NCBI GenBank assembly: GCA_963169455.1
Contig: CAUJDW010000103.1
Location: 62,001 to 126,000, forward strand
Length of the DNA stretch: 64,000 nt
Origin: Bacteroidota bacterium
Lineage (GTDB): Bacteria > Bacteroidota > Bacteroidia > Chitinophagales > Saprospiraceae
Direction of reading: 5' to 3'
The notes beneath the pieces are model-generated. The model saw only the letters and a program-made list of their open reading frames with translations, searched no databases and was not told the DNA's origin. Positions 55,941-64,000 of this stretch are shown one piece after another (position 1 is the first letter of the stretch; every line of letters starts with the position of its first letter). The position numbers and the translations under genes were made by a program.

Positions 55941-56240
55941 CCCACGACTGAAGTCGTGGGTTAGGGTGATCCCACGACTGGAGCCGTGGGTTAGGGTGGT
56001 CCCACGACTGGGGCCGTGGGTTAGGGTGGTCCCACGACTGAAGTCGTGGGTTGGGGTGATCCCACGACTGGAGCCGTGGGTTGGGGTGGTCCCACGACTG
56101 GGGCCGTGGGTTGGGGTGGTACTGCGACTGGGGCCGTGGGTTGGGGTGATCCCACGACTGGAGCCGTGGGTTAGGGTGGTCCCACGACTGGAGTCGTGGG
56201 TTGGGGTGGTACTACGACTGGGGCCGTGGGTTGGGGTGGG
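55941..56240. repeat. Ten tandem 30-bp palindromic units with a 90-bp higher-order period
   Basis: Exactly ten units of 30 bp. Each has a 20-bp palindrome of the type CCCACGACTGAAGTCGTGGG followed by a 10-bp spacer TTAGGGTGAT or a variant. Units 1 and 4 form a perfect 9-bp stem. Spacer endings run GAT, GGT, GGT in units 1-3, 4-6 and 7-9, and palindrome centres repeat in the same order in 1-3 and 4-6, so the array grew by copying three units (90 bp). Units 7 and 10 share an altered first arm. Located between hflX and the M29 gene. No spacers of varying sequence, hence not CRISPR. Confidence 0.9.
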
Positions 56241-56245
56241 AGGGG

Positions 56246-57460
56246 TTACCATTGTTTGGCTTGATAGGGGTATCGGATCAGGTATTGTTCACGGATCATC
56301 ACTTTGAGTTTTTGGCGCAGTTCGGCGATGTTTTCCCGGGTTTTTGCCGAGAGGAACACCAGGTCGGTATCGAAGGTATGCCGGAGGCTACCCTTCAGGC
56401 CCTCTTCGATCTCCAGCCGGGCTTCTTCGTCCACATAGGCGTCGTAGTAGCGTTCGCGGTAGAGGTCGATCTTGTTAAAAGCCAGGAGGGTAGGTTTGTC
56501 GAGGGCTTCGAGTTCCTTGAGGGTTTGGTTGACCGTGCGAATGTGGTCTTCGTGCTGGGGGTGAGCGATGTCAACCACGTGCACGAGGATATCGCTTTCG
56601 CGCACTTCATCGAGGGTCGATTTGAAGCTTTCGATGAGGTGGTGTGGCAGTTTGCGGATAAAGCCGACGGTGTCGGACAGCAGGAAGGGCATATTGTCGA
56701 AAACCACTTTACGCACGGTGGTATCCAGGGTTGCGAAGAGTTTGTCTTCGGCGAAGACCTCCGATTTGCTCAGCAGGTTCATCAGGGTGGATTTCCCGAC
56801 GTTGGTATAACCGACCAGGGCAACGCGGATCAGTTCGCCGCGCTGTTTGCGTTGGGTGGTGTTCTGCTGGTCGATCTTTTCCAGCTTTTTTTTCAGCAGG
56901 GCGATCTTGTCGCGCACGATACGGCGGTCGGTTTCGATTTCCTTTTCCCCAGGGCCCCGCATGCCGATGCCGCCGCGCTGGCGTTCCAGGTGGGTCCACA
57001 GGCCCCGGAGGCGGGGAAGCAGGTATTGCATCTGGGCCAGTTCCACCTGGGTTTTGGCCTGGGCCGTCTGGGCCCGGCTGGCGAAGATATCCAGGATGAG
57101 CGTGCTTCGGTCAATGATCTTTACCTTCAGCGTTTCTTCCAGGATGTTGACCTGTTTGCCGGTGAGGTCATCGTCGAAGATGGCCATGCTTATCTCTTCG
57201 TTGTTTTCGATATAGGCCCTGATTTCCTCCAGTTTCCCCTTGCCGATGAAGGTGCGCGAATCGGGGTGGGGGAGCCTTTGCAGGAAGCGCTTTTGGGAAT
57301 AGGCCCCTGCAGTAAGGGCGAGGAACTCGAGTTCGTCGAGGTATTCCTGTATCTGTTCCTCCGATTCCGCCTGCGTGACCAACCCGACCAGCACGGCGTA
57401 TTCGGCGGCGCGTTTTATGCCTTTTTTGTCTTTTTCACCGATATTCCAATCGTTTCCCAT
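56246..57460 (-). CDS. hflX: GTPase HflX
   Basis: 404 residues. N-terminal HflX domain: RTFIGKGKLEEIRAYIENN, DDDLTGKQVNILEE, VKIIDRSTLILDIFASRA, and RGIGMRGPGEKEIETDRR (characteristic glycine-rich loop, shortened). G domain: VALVGYTNVGKSTLMNLL (G1), DTVGFIRKLPHHLIESF (G3 and following), LAFNKIDLY (G4). It binds the 50S subunit and splits stalled or heat-damaged ribosomes. Separated from the M23 gene upstream by 117 bp on the same strand. The array begins 6 bp after its stop. Confidence 0.95.
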   Translation of the reverse strand: MGNDWNIGEKDKKGIKRAAEYAVLVGLVTQAESEEQIQEYLDELEFLALTAGAYSQKRFLQRLPHPDSRTFIGKGKLEEIRAYIENNEEISMAIFDDDLTGKQVNILEETLKVKIIDRSTLILDIFASRAQTAQAKTQVELAQMQYLLPRLRGLWTHLERQRGGIGMRGPGEKEIETDRRIVRDKIALLKKKLEKIDQQNTTQRKQRGELIRVALVGYTNVGKSTLMNLLSKSEVFAEDKLFATLDTTVRKVVFDNMPFLLSDTVGFIRKLPHHLIESFKSTLDEVRESDILVHVVDIAHPQHEDHIRTVNQTLKELEALDKPTLLAFNKIDLYRERYYDAYVDEEARLEIEEGLKGSLRHTFDTDLVFLSAKTRENIAELRQKLKVMIREQYLIRYPYQAKQW

Positions 57461-57577
57461 AGGCTCTTTTCTTGGTTTTCGTTGTGGTTTCCGGCGGTTC
57501 TGCCGGCCTGCCCCTTTCAGGATGAGGTAGGGCAGCTTTTGCCAAACAACGGAAACGGATGGATCGTTCCCGGAGTA

Positions 57578-58855
57578 TTATCGTTTGGCCACCCACTCAA
57601 CGGGGTTGAGGTGTTTTTTCTCCAGCCAGATTTCGAAATGGACTTCCGGTTTGTCTGCCCCCAATTTTCCAATGGCCTGCTGCCTGCCGATGGGGTCCCC
57701 CCGCTCGACGAAGGTTTCGTCGAGGTTGGAGTAAACGGTGTAGTAATTTCCGTGTTGAATGATGACGGTATTTTTAAAGCCGGGAATGAACTGGGTGCCG
57801 GTGACTTTGCCTTCAAAAACCGAAAAAACCTGGGCCCGCTGGGCGGTCCGGATATCGATGCCATTATTGACGATCTGAACATTCTGTACATGGGGGTGCT
57901 GTTGTTTGCCGAACTGCCGCGTTATGACGCCCTCGCGCACGGGCCAGGGCAGGCGCCCGCGGTTTTTCCGGAATTCGCCGGAAAGGGGCGCGCTTTCTTC
58001 CGAGACGGCCAGGGCTTTGCCGGCGGGTTGTTCTTCGCCTGAGCGGGCCTCCTGGCGCCTGCGCGCCATTTCTTCCCGGATCACCGATTCTATGACGTTG
58101 TTTAAGGCGTCATGGGCTTTTTGTTGCCGCTCCAGGTCGGCCGCCAGCCTGCTTTCGCTGGTGTCGAGCACTTTCAGGATGCGGTTTTTGTCGTCCAGTT
58201 CCCGCTTGAGCAGTTGTTTCTGTTGTTCCTGGGAGGACAGCAGCGCTTCTTTTTCCTTTTTCCGTTCTTCCAGTTGCAGGGTTTTCCGGGATAGTGTTTC
58301 CTGGGTATCGAGGATGAGGCGGGCCTGCTTTTTGCGAAAGCGGCCGAACTGGCGGATGTACTGCCAGCGCCGGAAGGCGTCGTTGAAGCTGTCGGCGGAG
58401 AAGAGAAAGAGGAAAAAGCTGTTGTTGAGCTTATGGCGGTAGGCGGCGCGGACGATCCGGGCATATTCCGATTTCAGCCGCTCCACGTCCAGGCTCAGGG
58501 CATGCAGGACTTCCCGTGAGCGGTTGATGCTTTCGTTGGCGTAGTCTATCTCTTCGTGCAGGGTATTGATCAGTTGCTGCCGCTTTCGGATCTGGCTTTG
58601 CAGGGCCAGGTACTGGTCGAGGGTAGCCGCTTTGTTTTTTTTGGTCTCTTTCAGTTGGCCCTCTGTCTGCCTGATATCCCGGATAAGAGACTGGCGTTTG
58701 TTTTCCAGCTCTTTCCGGTTCTGGGCAATTAGTGGAGAGACGAAGAGGAGGGCCAGCGCCAGCCACAACAGCTTCGGCCAGATGCCTGTACTATTTTGCG
58801 CGGGTATATCTGTCCGGGATCTCAAATCGTATGTCCTTTGGGATGTCTGTTTCAA
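57578..58855 (-). CDS. EnvC-like murein hydrolase activator (coiled coil + LytM/M23 domain)
   Basis: 425 residues. N-terminal hydrophobic segment (LLWLALALLFVSPLIAQ, about 29-45). Long coiled coil (about 47-270: NKRQSLIRDIRQTEGQLKET, NTLHEEIDYANESINRSREV, and onward). C-terminal LytM/M23 domain at about 305-425: LPWPVREGVITRQFGKQQHP, NGIDIRTAQRAQVFSVFEGK, VIIQHGNYYTVYSNL, IGKLGADKPEVHFEIW. The usual zinc ligands HxxxD and HxH are replaced (NGIDI, and VHFEI lacks the first His), so it is likely a non-hydrolytic activator of cell-division amidases, as with EnvC. It overlaps the DUF4292 gene by 65 bp; no shorter good start is visible. Confidence 0.88.
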   Translation of the reverse strand: MKQTSQRTYDLRSRTDIPAQNSTGIWPKLLWLALALLFVSPLIAQNRKELENKRQSLIRDIRQTEGQLKETKKNKAATLDQYLALQSQIRKRQQLINTLHEEIDYANESINRSREVLHALSLDVERLKSEYARIVRAAYRHKLNNSFFLFLFSADSFNDAFRRWQYIRQFGRFRKKQARLILDTQETLSRKTLQLEERKKEKEALLSSQEQQKQLLKRELDDKNRILKVLDTSESRLAADLERQQKAHDALNNVIESVIREEMARRRQEARSGEEQPAGKALAVSEESAPLSGEFRKNRGRLPWPVREGVITRQFGKQQHPHVQNVQIVNNGIDIRTAQRAQVFSVFEGKVTGTQFIPGFKNTVIIQHGNYYTVYSNLDETFVERGDPIGRQQAIGKLGADKPEVHFEIWLEKKHLNPVEWVAKR

Positions 58856-59558
58856 CGCTTGAGAATTTCAGTACGACGGCCGTTTTCCCTGTATGGCGCC
58901 CGTCCAATTCAAGATTGCGAAGATACGAAAAATTCTGATTGCCTGATAGTTGCCCGTATTCTTCCAGCCCGACATTTACTTTTTGTTCGTTGCGGATGTC
59001 GTAGAAGGCCATTCTGCGCAGCAACAAGGCTCCGGCGTCGATCCAGTAATCGGTTTCCATCAGGGGGCTGCGCCCGGAGAGGTGGTAGTCTTTGCCCTGA
59101 GGTTCGGCCTGCAGCCCTTTCGAATCAAAGAACAAGGGGTTGCCGAGTATGAAGTCCTGGAGCTGCAGGAGCCCGGCGGGCAACCCATAGGCGGTGGCCA
59201 GGTAGTCCAGCGATTCAACCGTGTATTCATTATTGATGCGGTCGAGGACGTAAACGGAATCGGCAGTGACCAGTAAGCGCGCCAGTTCGAAGCCGAGCTT
59301 TCGCACGCTGGCCCACACCACGCTGTCCCTTTTCATGCGAATGGTTGCCGAAGCAGACAGAGACTGGCTTTCATCGCTGTAGTCGATCCGCACTTTCCCT
59401 TCAAACCAGTCGGGTTGCAGGCGTTTTTTTGCCAGTTCCTCCAGCAGGAAAGCCGGGCCTGCTTTTTTTGCCGTGGCGCCGCCCTTCCGGCTTGTGGAGC
59501 AAGCGGTGCCGAAGATCATAAGAGCCGCCATTAAAGCAGCTGGGAGATATTTCATCAT
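58791..59558 (-). CDS. DUF4292 lipoprotein, LolA/LolB-like fold
   Basis: 255 residues, lipoprotein signal with lipobox MIFGTACS (Cys about 20). Body matches the Bacteroidota DUF4292 family: DWFEGKVRIDYSDESQSLSA, IRMKRDSVVWASVRKLGFE, ARLLVTADSVYVLDRINNEY, FILGNPLFFDSKG, YWIDAGALLLRRMAFYD. The predicted half-barrel resembles LolA/LolB carriers of lipoproteins, and a part in outer-membrane biogenesis is likely but unproven. Second-to-last gene in the order nucleotidyltransferase, TPR, DUF4292, EnvC, which I recall as a common arrangement in Bacteroidota. Confidence 0.85.
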   Translation of the reverse strand: MMKYLPAALMAALMIFGTACSTSRKGGATAKKAGPAFLLEELAKKRLQPDWFEGKVRIDYSDESQSLSASATIRMKRDSVVWASVRKLGFELARLLVTADSVYVLDRINNEYTVESLDYLATAYGLPAGLLQLQDFILGNPLFFDSKGLQAEPQGKDYHLSGRSPLMETDYWIDAGALLLRRMAFYDIRNEQKVNVGLEEYGQLSGNQNFSYLRNLELDGRHTGKTAVVLKFSSVETDIPKDIRFEIPDRYTRAK

Positions 59559-59573
59559 TTCCTTTCAGAGGAT

Positions 59574-61289
59574 TTATTCGTACAGTTTGCGGCCTGTTAT
59601 TTTTTTTTCCAGCAGTTCAGAGCCCTTGCCGCGTTCGCGGGCCTGTTTCCAGAATTCGAGGGCCTGTTCGGGTTCGTTGAGTTGGTAGAGCACGTCGCCG
59701 AGGTGTTCGAGGGTGCGGGCGTCGGCGCCGCCGCCGCTTTCGATGGCTTTTTCCAGTTGTTGCCGGGCCTCCGCGTAGCGCTTCATCCGGTAGAGCACCC
59801 AGCCGTAGGTATCCAGGTACCGGGCCTGGCCGGGGATGAGCGCGGCGGCCTGCCCGGCCATTTGGCGGGCTTTTTCCAGGTTTTCGTTCCGTTCGGCCAG
59901 GGTGAAAGCGTAGTTGCTGAGCACCTCGGGAGACTGGGGGTTGAGCCCGAGGGCTGCTTCGAAGGCCTGCACGGAGCGCTCCGTCTGCCCCAGGCTGTTG
60001 TAAACCAGCCCGAGCAGGCCCTGGATGTCCATCTTCAGGGGGCCGTTGTTGCCGGCGACCAGCAGGGCCTCCTGCAGCACGGGCAGGGCATCCCGGCTCT
60101 TTCCCAGTTCGTGGGCGGCCAGCCCGAAAAAGTAGTAGGCAATGGCCTGGTTGGGAAAGAAATCCATAGCGCGCTCGCTGAAACCGAGCAGTTTGTCAAA
60201 ATCCTTTTCCTCCTGGTAGATGTGCATCACCTGTTCCCAGACAAGGAAGACGGTGTCATCGAGTTCCAGTGTTTTCCGGTATTTTTCCAGTGCTTCCAAA
60301 CGGCGCCCCGAATAGTACAGGAGGTCGCCGGAAGCGGAAAAACCTTTGGCGTCGAAGGGGTGCACCTGTTCGATGATGGCGGTGAGGGCCAGTGCTGCGT
60401 CGGCCAGTTGCCGGTTGCCGGTATCGGCCACTTTGGTGATGAAAGGCATCAACTTGCCGATCTTGAGGTTGATATCTGCTTCGGGGTTTCGGAAAACCGG
60501 TTCGAGCGATTGCAGGTACAGGATTTCGTCACTGGCCTGTTCGGGTTTGCCTGCGAGGGCCAGCTGGGCTTTGGCATGGTTGGGGTCCAGTTTCAGAATC
60601 TCCCGGTAAGCTGCCATGGCCTTGTCCTGCTCTCCGGACTGGCTGTAGAATTCTGCCAGCAGAAGGCGGTATTCCGTGTCGGAGGGATAAGCTGCGGCCA
60701 GCCTTTCCAGCTCGCGGGCGGCTTTTTTATTATCACCGATACCCACATAGAGGGAGTGTTTCCGGCGGATGATCTCCTCGTTCAGGCCGGTCTTTTTTTC
60801 CAGTTCATCATAAACTTTCAGTGCGCCGCTGATGTCATTGGCCAGCACGAGCAAGTAGGCCCAGCGGTAGTAGTTGTAGGGATCTTCGGGTTCCAGCCGG
60901 GTTACCTGCCGGAAGGCTTCAGCGGCTTCTCTGTTCCGGTTCATCTTCTGGAAGAGGCTGGCCTGAAACTTGAAATACCAGGGGTTGCCGGGCGCCCATT
61001 CGACAGCGTCCTGGATGGCTTTTACGGCCTTTTCATCATCCCCGACGGCTTCGTAGATGCGGGCCAGTTCGTAGGATACCGCATCGTTGCGGGCATCTTT
61101 TTTCAGAATTTCCTTCAGCAGCGCAATGGCGTTGTCGTAATTGCCGATCAGTTTCTCCCGGTTGGCATCCACCAGCAGCTCCTGCAGTTTAATGTCGTCT
61201 TCGCTGACCTGGGCCTGCGCCCGGCCAGAAAGTAGAAAGCTCAGGAGCAGGCAGCTCAACAGGAAAGTATGTTTGTTCGACTTCATCAT
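59574..61289 (-). CDS. Secreted TPR protein
   Basis: 571 residues, signal peptide (FLLSCLLLSFLLSGRAQAQ). About twelve TPR motifs from residue 40 to the end, e.g. KLIGNYDNAIALLKEILKKD, YELARIYEAVGDDEKAVKAI, LLAEFYSQSGEQDKAMAAYR, YFFGLAAHELGKSRDALPVL, NYAFTLAERNENLEKARQMA, and DTYGWVLYRMKRYAEARQQL. The last is the usual ending of this Bacteroidota family. Periplasmic scaffold. Its ATG overlaps the stop of the nucleotidyltransferase gene (ATGA, 61286-61289), so translational coupling is likely. The next gene is the DUF4292 lipoprotein, 15 bp on. Confidence 0.88.
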   Translation of the reverse strand: MMKSNKHTFLLSCLLLSFLLSGRAQAQVSEDDIKLQELLVDANREKLIGNYDNAIALLKEILKKDARNDAVSYELARIYEAVGDDEKAVKAIQDAVEWAPGNPWYFKFQASLFQKMNRNREAAEAFRQVTRLEPEDPYNYYRWAYLLVLANDISGALKVYDELEKKTGLNEEIIRRKHSLYVGIGDNKKAARELERLAAAYPSDTEYRLLLAEFYSQSGEQDKAMAAYREILKLDPNHAKAQLALAGKPEQASDEILYLQSLEPVFRNPEADINLKIGKLMPFITKVADTGNRQLADAALALTAIIEQVHPFDAKGFSASGDLLYYSGRRLEALEKYRKTLELDDTVFLVWEQVMHIYQEEKDFDKLLGFSERAMDFFPNQAIAYYFFGLAAHELGKSRDALPVLQEALLVAGNNGPLKMDIQGLLGLVYNSLGQTERSVQAFEAALGLNPQSPEVLSNYAFTLAERNENLEKARQMAGQAAALIPGQARYLDTYGWVLYRMKRYAEARQQLEKAIESGGGADARTLEHLGDVLYQLNEPEQALEFWKQARERGKGSELLEKKITGRKLYE

Positions 61290-62311
61290 GTTGTTTTCAA
61301 AATGCTCAACTTGTATTGCGAATAATCGCCGATGCTGATTTCCGACTTTTCCCCCTGATAATCCACTTCATTGCCCAGCATGGAATGGTGGAGGTTGGCC
61401 CGCAACACCTTCGCGTTGTTCTGGATAATGCTATCGCTAATAACGGTGTGCTCCACCAGCGAATTGTTGCCCAGCGATACGTAGGGGCCCACCACGCTGT
61501 TGCGGATAACCACCCCATGGCCTATGTAACAGGGAGGCACGATGACGGCGTTATCGAGTTCGACATCCACCGCTACGAGTCCTTCCGATTCCGATTTCAG
61601 TTCCAGCATCCTTTGGTTTGTGGCCAGGATATTATCCTTGTTGCCGCAGTCCAGCCATTCCTCTATATCGGCGGGGCGGAACCGCAGCCCTTCGTTTTTC
61701 AGGATTTCCAGGGCGGTTGTGAGCTGGTATTCCCCCTTGTCGCGGATATCGTTATCGACAATATGCTGCAGGGTATTACGCAGCCTTTCCCCTTCCCGGA
61801 AGTAATATATCCCGACGATTGCCTGGTTCGAAACGAAGGTGGCTGGTTTTTCCACGAAATCGGTGATGACGCGTTTGTCATTTATCTTAACGACGCCAAA
61901 GGAAGAAGGGTTGTCCACTTTGGATACCCAGATGATGCCGTCTTCCCCGGCATTGAAGTTGAAGTCGGCCTTAAACAGGGTGTCGGCAAAAGCGACCAGG
62001 CAATGGCCCTGGAGGCTCGGCCCGGCGCAGAGTACGGCATGGCCGGGCCCCAGCGGCTGATCCTGATAGTAAATGGAACAATGTGCGCCTACACCCCGGG
62101 CGATCTGATCCAGTTGTCCTTCCACTTCCGGGCCGAAATCGCCGATGACGAAGGCCACCTCCTCAACAGGTTCCTCCATCCCTGCGGCGAGGTCTTCCAC
62201 TATCCGCCGGACGATGGCTTTGCCTGCCACCGGCAGCAGAGGTTTCGGCGTAGTCAGCGTATGGGGGCGGAGGCGAGACCCTTTGCCCGCCATAGGGATA
62301 ATAATCTTCAT
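61286..62311 (-). CDS. Sugar-phosphate nucleotidyltransferase with left-handed beta-helix tail
   Basis: 341 residues from the ATG at 62311 (MKIIIPMAGKGSRLRPHTLT); earlier in-frame codons are preceded by non-coding-looking sequence and a -7 box. The nucleotide-binding loop GKGSRLRPHT and TPKPLLPVAGKAI are diagnostic. GHCLVAFADTLFKADFNF carries the metal Asp, DFVEKPATFVSNQAIVGIYY and EWLDCGNKDNILATNQRML follow. The last ~90 residues have hexapeptide-like turns (VIVPPCYIGHGVVIRNSVVG, NNSLVEHTVISDSIIQNNA). Makes an NDP-sugar, probably dTDP-, UDP- or GDP-linked, for envelope polysaccharide; no dedicated thymidylyltransferase gene neighbours. First gene of the envelope operon. Confidence 0.88.
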   Translation of the reverse strand: MKIIIPMAGKGSRLRPHTLTTPKPLLPVAGKAIVRRIVEDLAAGMEEPVEEVAFVIGDFGPEVEGQLDQIARGVGAHCSIYYQDQPLGPGHAVLCAGPSLQGHCLVAFADTLFKADFNFNAGEDGIIWVSKVDNPSSFGVVKINDKRVITDFVEKPATFVSNQAIVGIYYFREGERLRNTLQHIVDNDIRDKGEYQLTTALEILKNEGLRFRPADIEEWLDCGNKDNILATNQRMLELKSESEGLVAVDVELDNAVIVPPCYIGHGVVIRNSVVGPYVSLGNNSLVEHTVISDSIIQNNAKVLRANLHHSMLGNEVDYQGEKSEISIGDYSQYKLSILKTT

Positions 62312-62779
62312 GGGTGGATATGATTTGAAATCAGGGCGGAAGGGAGCAACCCCGTCCAATTTGCATTCAGGCTGCAAAGATAGGAAAATGAGCGGTAGCG
62401 GATACAGGCGGGGCTCTTTAAATGGCGGGATGCCGCGGGGGCCTATCGCGAAAAACAAGCCCCGTTGGCCAGAGCCAACGGAGCCGCGCCTCACTGATTC
62501 CTGTACGAAGGGAATACAGACGGAGGCGATGGAAAATACTGTGATTTCTTTGCCCCAACATGGGCTATCCCGAATGATGAGCCCCGTATTGGCGATCCTG
62601 CACCTGCCGGCCAGGCGTAGCACCGCCCCGGCCCGAACGGGCCGGGGCCGGACATCGTACCCGGGCATTCTGCGAACCCCCGGGATGATACATGTTGTTT
62701 CTGGGAAAAATGAGCAGGCTTACAACCGGAAGAGCAAATATAGTGATTTTTCCTATAGCAGGTAAAGCCTGCTGCAGCT
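62312..62779. other. 468-bp intergenic region with two hairpins
   Basis: Between the nucleotidyltransferase start and the pyruvate kinase stop, both minus strand. It holds the -7 box at 62375. A hairpin with 8-bp arms lies at 62462-62481 and a very GC-rich one with 11-bp arms and a 2-nt loop at 62625-62648. Either may end the pyk transcript, though neither is followed by a T run on the minus strand. No convincing gene. Confidence 0.5.
62375..62382 (-). promoter_or_regulatory. Bacteroidota -7 box (TATCTTTG) for the nucleotidyltransferase operon
   Basis: Exact TAnnTTTG on the minus strand, about 64 nt before the ATG at 62311. No clear -33 TTG. Supports 62311 over upstream in-frame starts. Confidence 0.45.
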
Positions 62780-64000
62780 TTACTCGATTACGGTAACCTT
62801 GAGCATATTGGTTCGGAAGCGGCGGTGGAGCGGCATGCTTCCGGTATTGACCACGATGTCTCCGGGCTCGATGCGGCCTTCCTGTTTGAGGATGTCCGTC
62901 ACGTCATTTATGGTTTCATCGGTAGTCGTAAAGCGGTCGTAGTAGAAGCAGCGAACGCCCCACACCAGGTTGAGGGTGGCGAGCATGTGCATGCGGTCAG
63001 AGAAGATATAGATTTCCGCTTTCGGGCGGTAGCTCGACACTTTAAAGGCGGTATAACCCGAGCTGGTCATCCCGATAATGGCCTTGGCCTTCAGCTCTTC
63101 GGCGGTTTTGCCTGCGTTGAAGCAGACCACATCGGAGAGGAAAGTACTGGATTTCGGAGAGGCGATGGGGCGCCTGTTGGCGAAGTTGTAATGCGTTTCG
63201 GCCTCTTCGATGATCTTGTTCATGGTTTCCACCACCTTCACCGGGTGTTTGCCGACGGAGGTTTCACCGCTGAGCATTACGGCGTCGGCGCCGTCGAGTA
63301 CGGCGTTGGCCACATCTGTGATCTCGGCCCGGGTAGGGCTGGGGTTGGTGATCATGCTGTCCATCATCTGGGTGGCGACGATGACCGGGCGCGCTCTCTG
63401 TACGCATTTGGCGATGATATCCTTCTGGACGAGCGGCAGTTTTTCCATGGGCATCTCGATGCCAAGGTCCCCCCGGGCGACCATGATGGCGTTGGCCTGT
63501 TTGATGATCTTGTCGATCTTCTCCACGGCTTCCGGTTTCTCGATCTTGGCGATGATTTTGGCAGGGTGGTTCCTGGCGTCGATGCGGGTGCGAAGGTCTT
63601 TGATGTCCTTTGGCGTCCGGACGAAAGACAGGGCTATCCAGTTGACGGGCTGGGTGAGGATGAAGTCCAGGTCAGCCAGGTCTTTTTCCGTCAGGCAGGG
63701 CAGTGAAATTTTGGTGTTCGGCAGGTTGACGCCTTTATTGGAGGAGAGGATGCCGCCGAACAGCGTTTTCAGGCGGACTTTGTCCACCTTATTGGTTTCC
63801 ACCACTTCGAACACCAGCTTGCCGTCGTCGACCAGCACCTTTTCGCCTACTTCCACGTCTTCGGCAAACTGGTCATAGCTCATATATATCTTTTCCCGGG
63901 TGCCGAGGCAGTCTTCGTTCACCAGGGTAATGATATCGCCCTCTTTCAGTTCCAGGGCGTTGTCCTTGATTTTGCCCACCCGCAGCTTGGGGCCCTGGAG
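62780..64000 (-). CDS. pyk: Pyruvate kinase, 5' end beyond the window
   Basis: The frame runs off the right edge; the first visible residues, LQGPKLRVGKIKDNALEL, are the family segment DLQGPKLR. About 406 of ~475 residues are present. Hallmarks: EKDLADLDFILTQPVNWIAL, IIAKIEKPEAVEKIDKII (catalytic Lys in the IEK motif), AIMVARGDLGIEMPMEKLPL (Mg-binding Asp region), QMMDSMITNPSPTRAEITDV, AVMLSGETSVGKHPVKVVET. The C-terminal domain ends NTGSMPLHRRFRTNMLKVTV. Makes pyruvate and ATP from phosphoenolpyruvate and ADP in glycolysis. Confidence 0.96.
   Translation of the reverse strand, partial: LQGPKLRVGKIKDNALELKEGDIITLVNEDCLGTREKIYMSYDQFAEDVEVGEKVLVDDGKLVFEVVETNKVDKVRLKTLFGGILSSNKGVNLPNTKISLPCLTEKDLADLDFILTQPVNWIALSFVRTPKDIKDLRTRIDARNHPAKIIAKIEKPEAVEKIDKIIKQANAIMVARGDLGIEMPMEKLPLVQKDIIAKCVQRARPVIVATQMMDSMITNPSPTRAEITDVANAVLDGADAVMLSGETSVGKHPVKVVETMNKIIEEAETHYNFANRRPIASPKSSTFLSDVVCFNAGKTAEELKAKAIIGMTSSGYTAFKVSSYRPKAEIYIFSDRMHMLATLNLVWGVRCFYYDRFTTTDETINDVTDILKQEGRIEPGDIVVNTGSMPLHRRFRTNMLKVTVIE

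Noticed and set aside
55941..56240. CRISPR array
   Set aside because: Whole 30-bp units are repeated with no variable spacers and no cas genes nearby; it is a tandem repeat.
55941..56240. Telomere-like TTAGGG/TTGGGG signal
   Set aside because: The hexamers are part of the 10-bp unit spacer and are internal to a chromosome-like context with genes on both sides.
55923..56252. Repeat peptide (PTHGSSRGIT-like) encoded across the array on the minus strand
   Set aside because: 30 bp is a multiple of three, so several frames stay open by chance; it overlaps the ends of both neighbouring genes.
56201..58042. Long open frame opposite hflX and the EnvC-like gene
   Set aside because: Antisense shadow of two well-supported genes in GC-rich DNA; no recognisable motifs.
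62312..62668. N-terminal extension of the nucleotidyltransferase
   Set aside because: Family N-terminus MKIIIPMAGKGSRL begins at 62311, and a -7 box lies within the extension.
1..64000. tRNA, rRNA, tmRNA or riboswitch
   Set aside because: I scanned gaps by eye and saw no cloverleaf with a CCA end or known aptamer core; a covariance search would be needed to exclude weak cases.

Overview
The window looks like a chromosome segment of a GC-rich Bacteroidota, most likely of the Saprospiria (Lewinella/Phaeodactylibacter-like). The signs are type IX secretion (T9SS) C-terminal sorting domains, SprB-type and HYR repeats, a DUF4292 lipoprotein beside an EnvC-like gene, a short type-3 prolyl-tRNA synthetase, TAnnTTTG (-7) promoter boxes, and the general lack of purine-rich ribosome-binding sites. 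No rRNA, tRNA or CRISPR array was seen. No phage genes were seen.

Layout. 0-1.7 kb: the 3' end of a TonB-dependent-receptor-type barrel. 1.7-5.75 kb: a decayed patch with two T9SS-sorted proteins and one IS transposase, all broken by small indels, mostly in homopolymers. 5.9-10.2 kb: a YdjM-like membrane hydrolase, a FadL-like porin and a Trp/Asn/Ser-repeat secreted protein. 10.4-16 kb: proS, then a 1340-residue soluble-adenylyl-cyclase-like protein with two unequal cyclase domains, an ATPase and TPRs. 16-20 kb: an ATP-grasp ligase, an M17 leucyl aminopeptidase and an esterase. 20.3-27 kb: a four-gene operon of three paralogous secreted proteins of an unrecognised family plus a repeat-rich outer-membrane protein. 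27.2-34.7 kb: a metalloprotease/beta-propeller/Omp85-like fusion, an M14 carboxypeptidase and an S9 dipeptidyl peptidase. 34.8-47 kb: housekeeping genes (YbjQ-like, smpB, a DtxR/MntR regulator, malic enzyme, nitroreductase, membrane pyrophosphatase, Prc protease, ABC-F ATPase). 47-53.8 kb: another T9SS protein, a TPR lipoprotein, a sigma/anti-sigma/adhesin-like operon and a beta-CASP nuclease. 53.9-64 kb: a DnaQ-like suspect, an M29 aminopeptidase, a 10 x 30-bp palindromic tandem array, hflX, an envelope operon (M23/EnvC, DUF4292, TPR, nucleotidyltransferase) and the 3' part of pyruvate kinase.

The gene content fits a proteolytic heterotroph. At least six peptidases cover secreted, periplasmic and cytoplasmic steps, and a K+-dependent membrane pyrophosphatase, malic enzyme and pyruvate kinase serve central metabolism. 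The most interesting unexplained item is the 20.3-27 kb operon. Three neighbouring secreted proteins share an N-terminal domain of about 280 residues that I cannot assign to a known family, and they are co-transcribed with a probable outer-membrane anchor. The 30-bp array with a 90-bp higher-order period, the split-catalysis tandem cyclase and the homopolymer frameshifts just before T9SS sorting domains are the other points worth checking.
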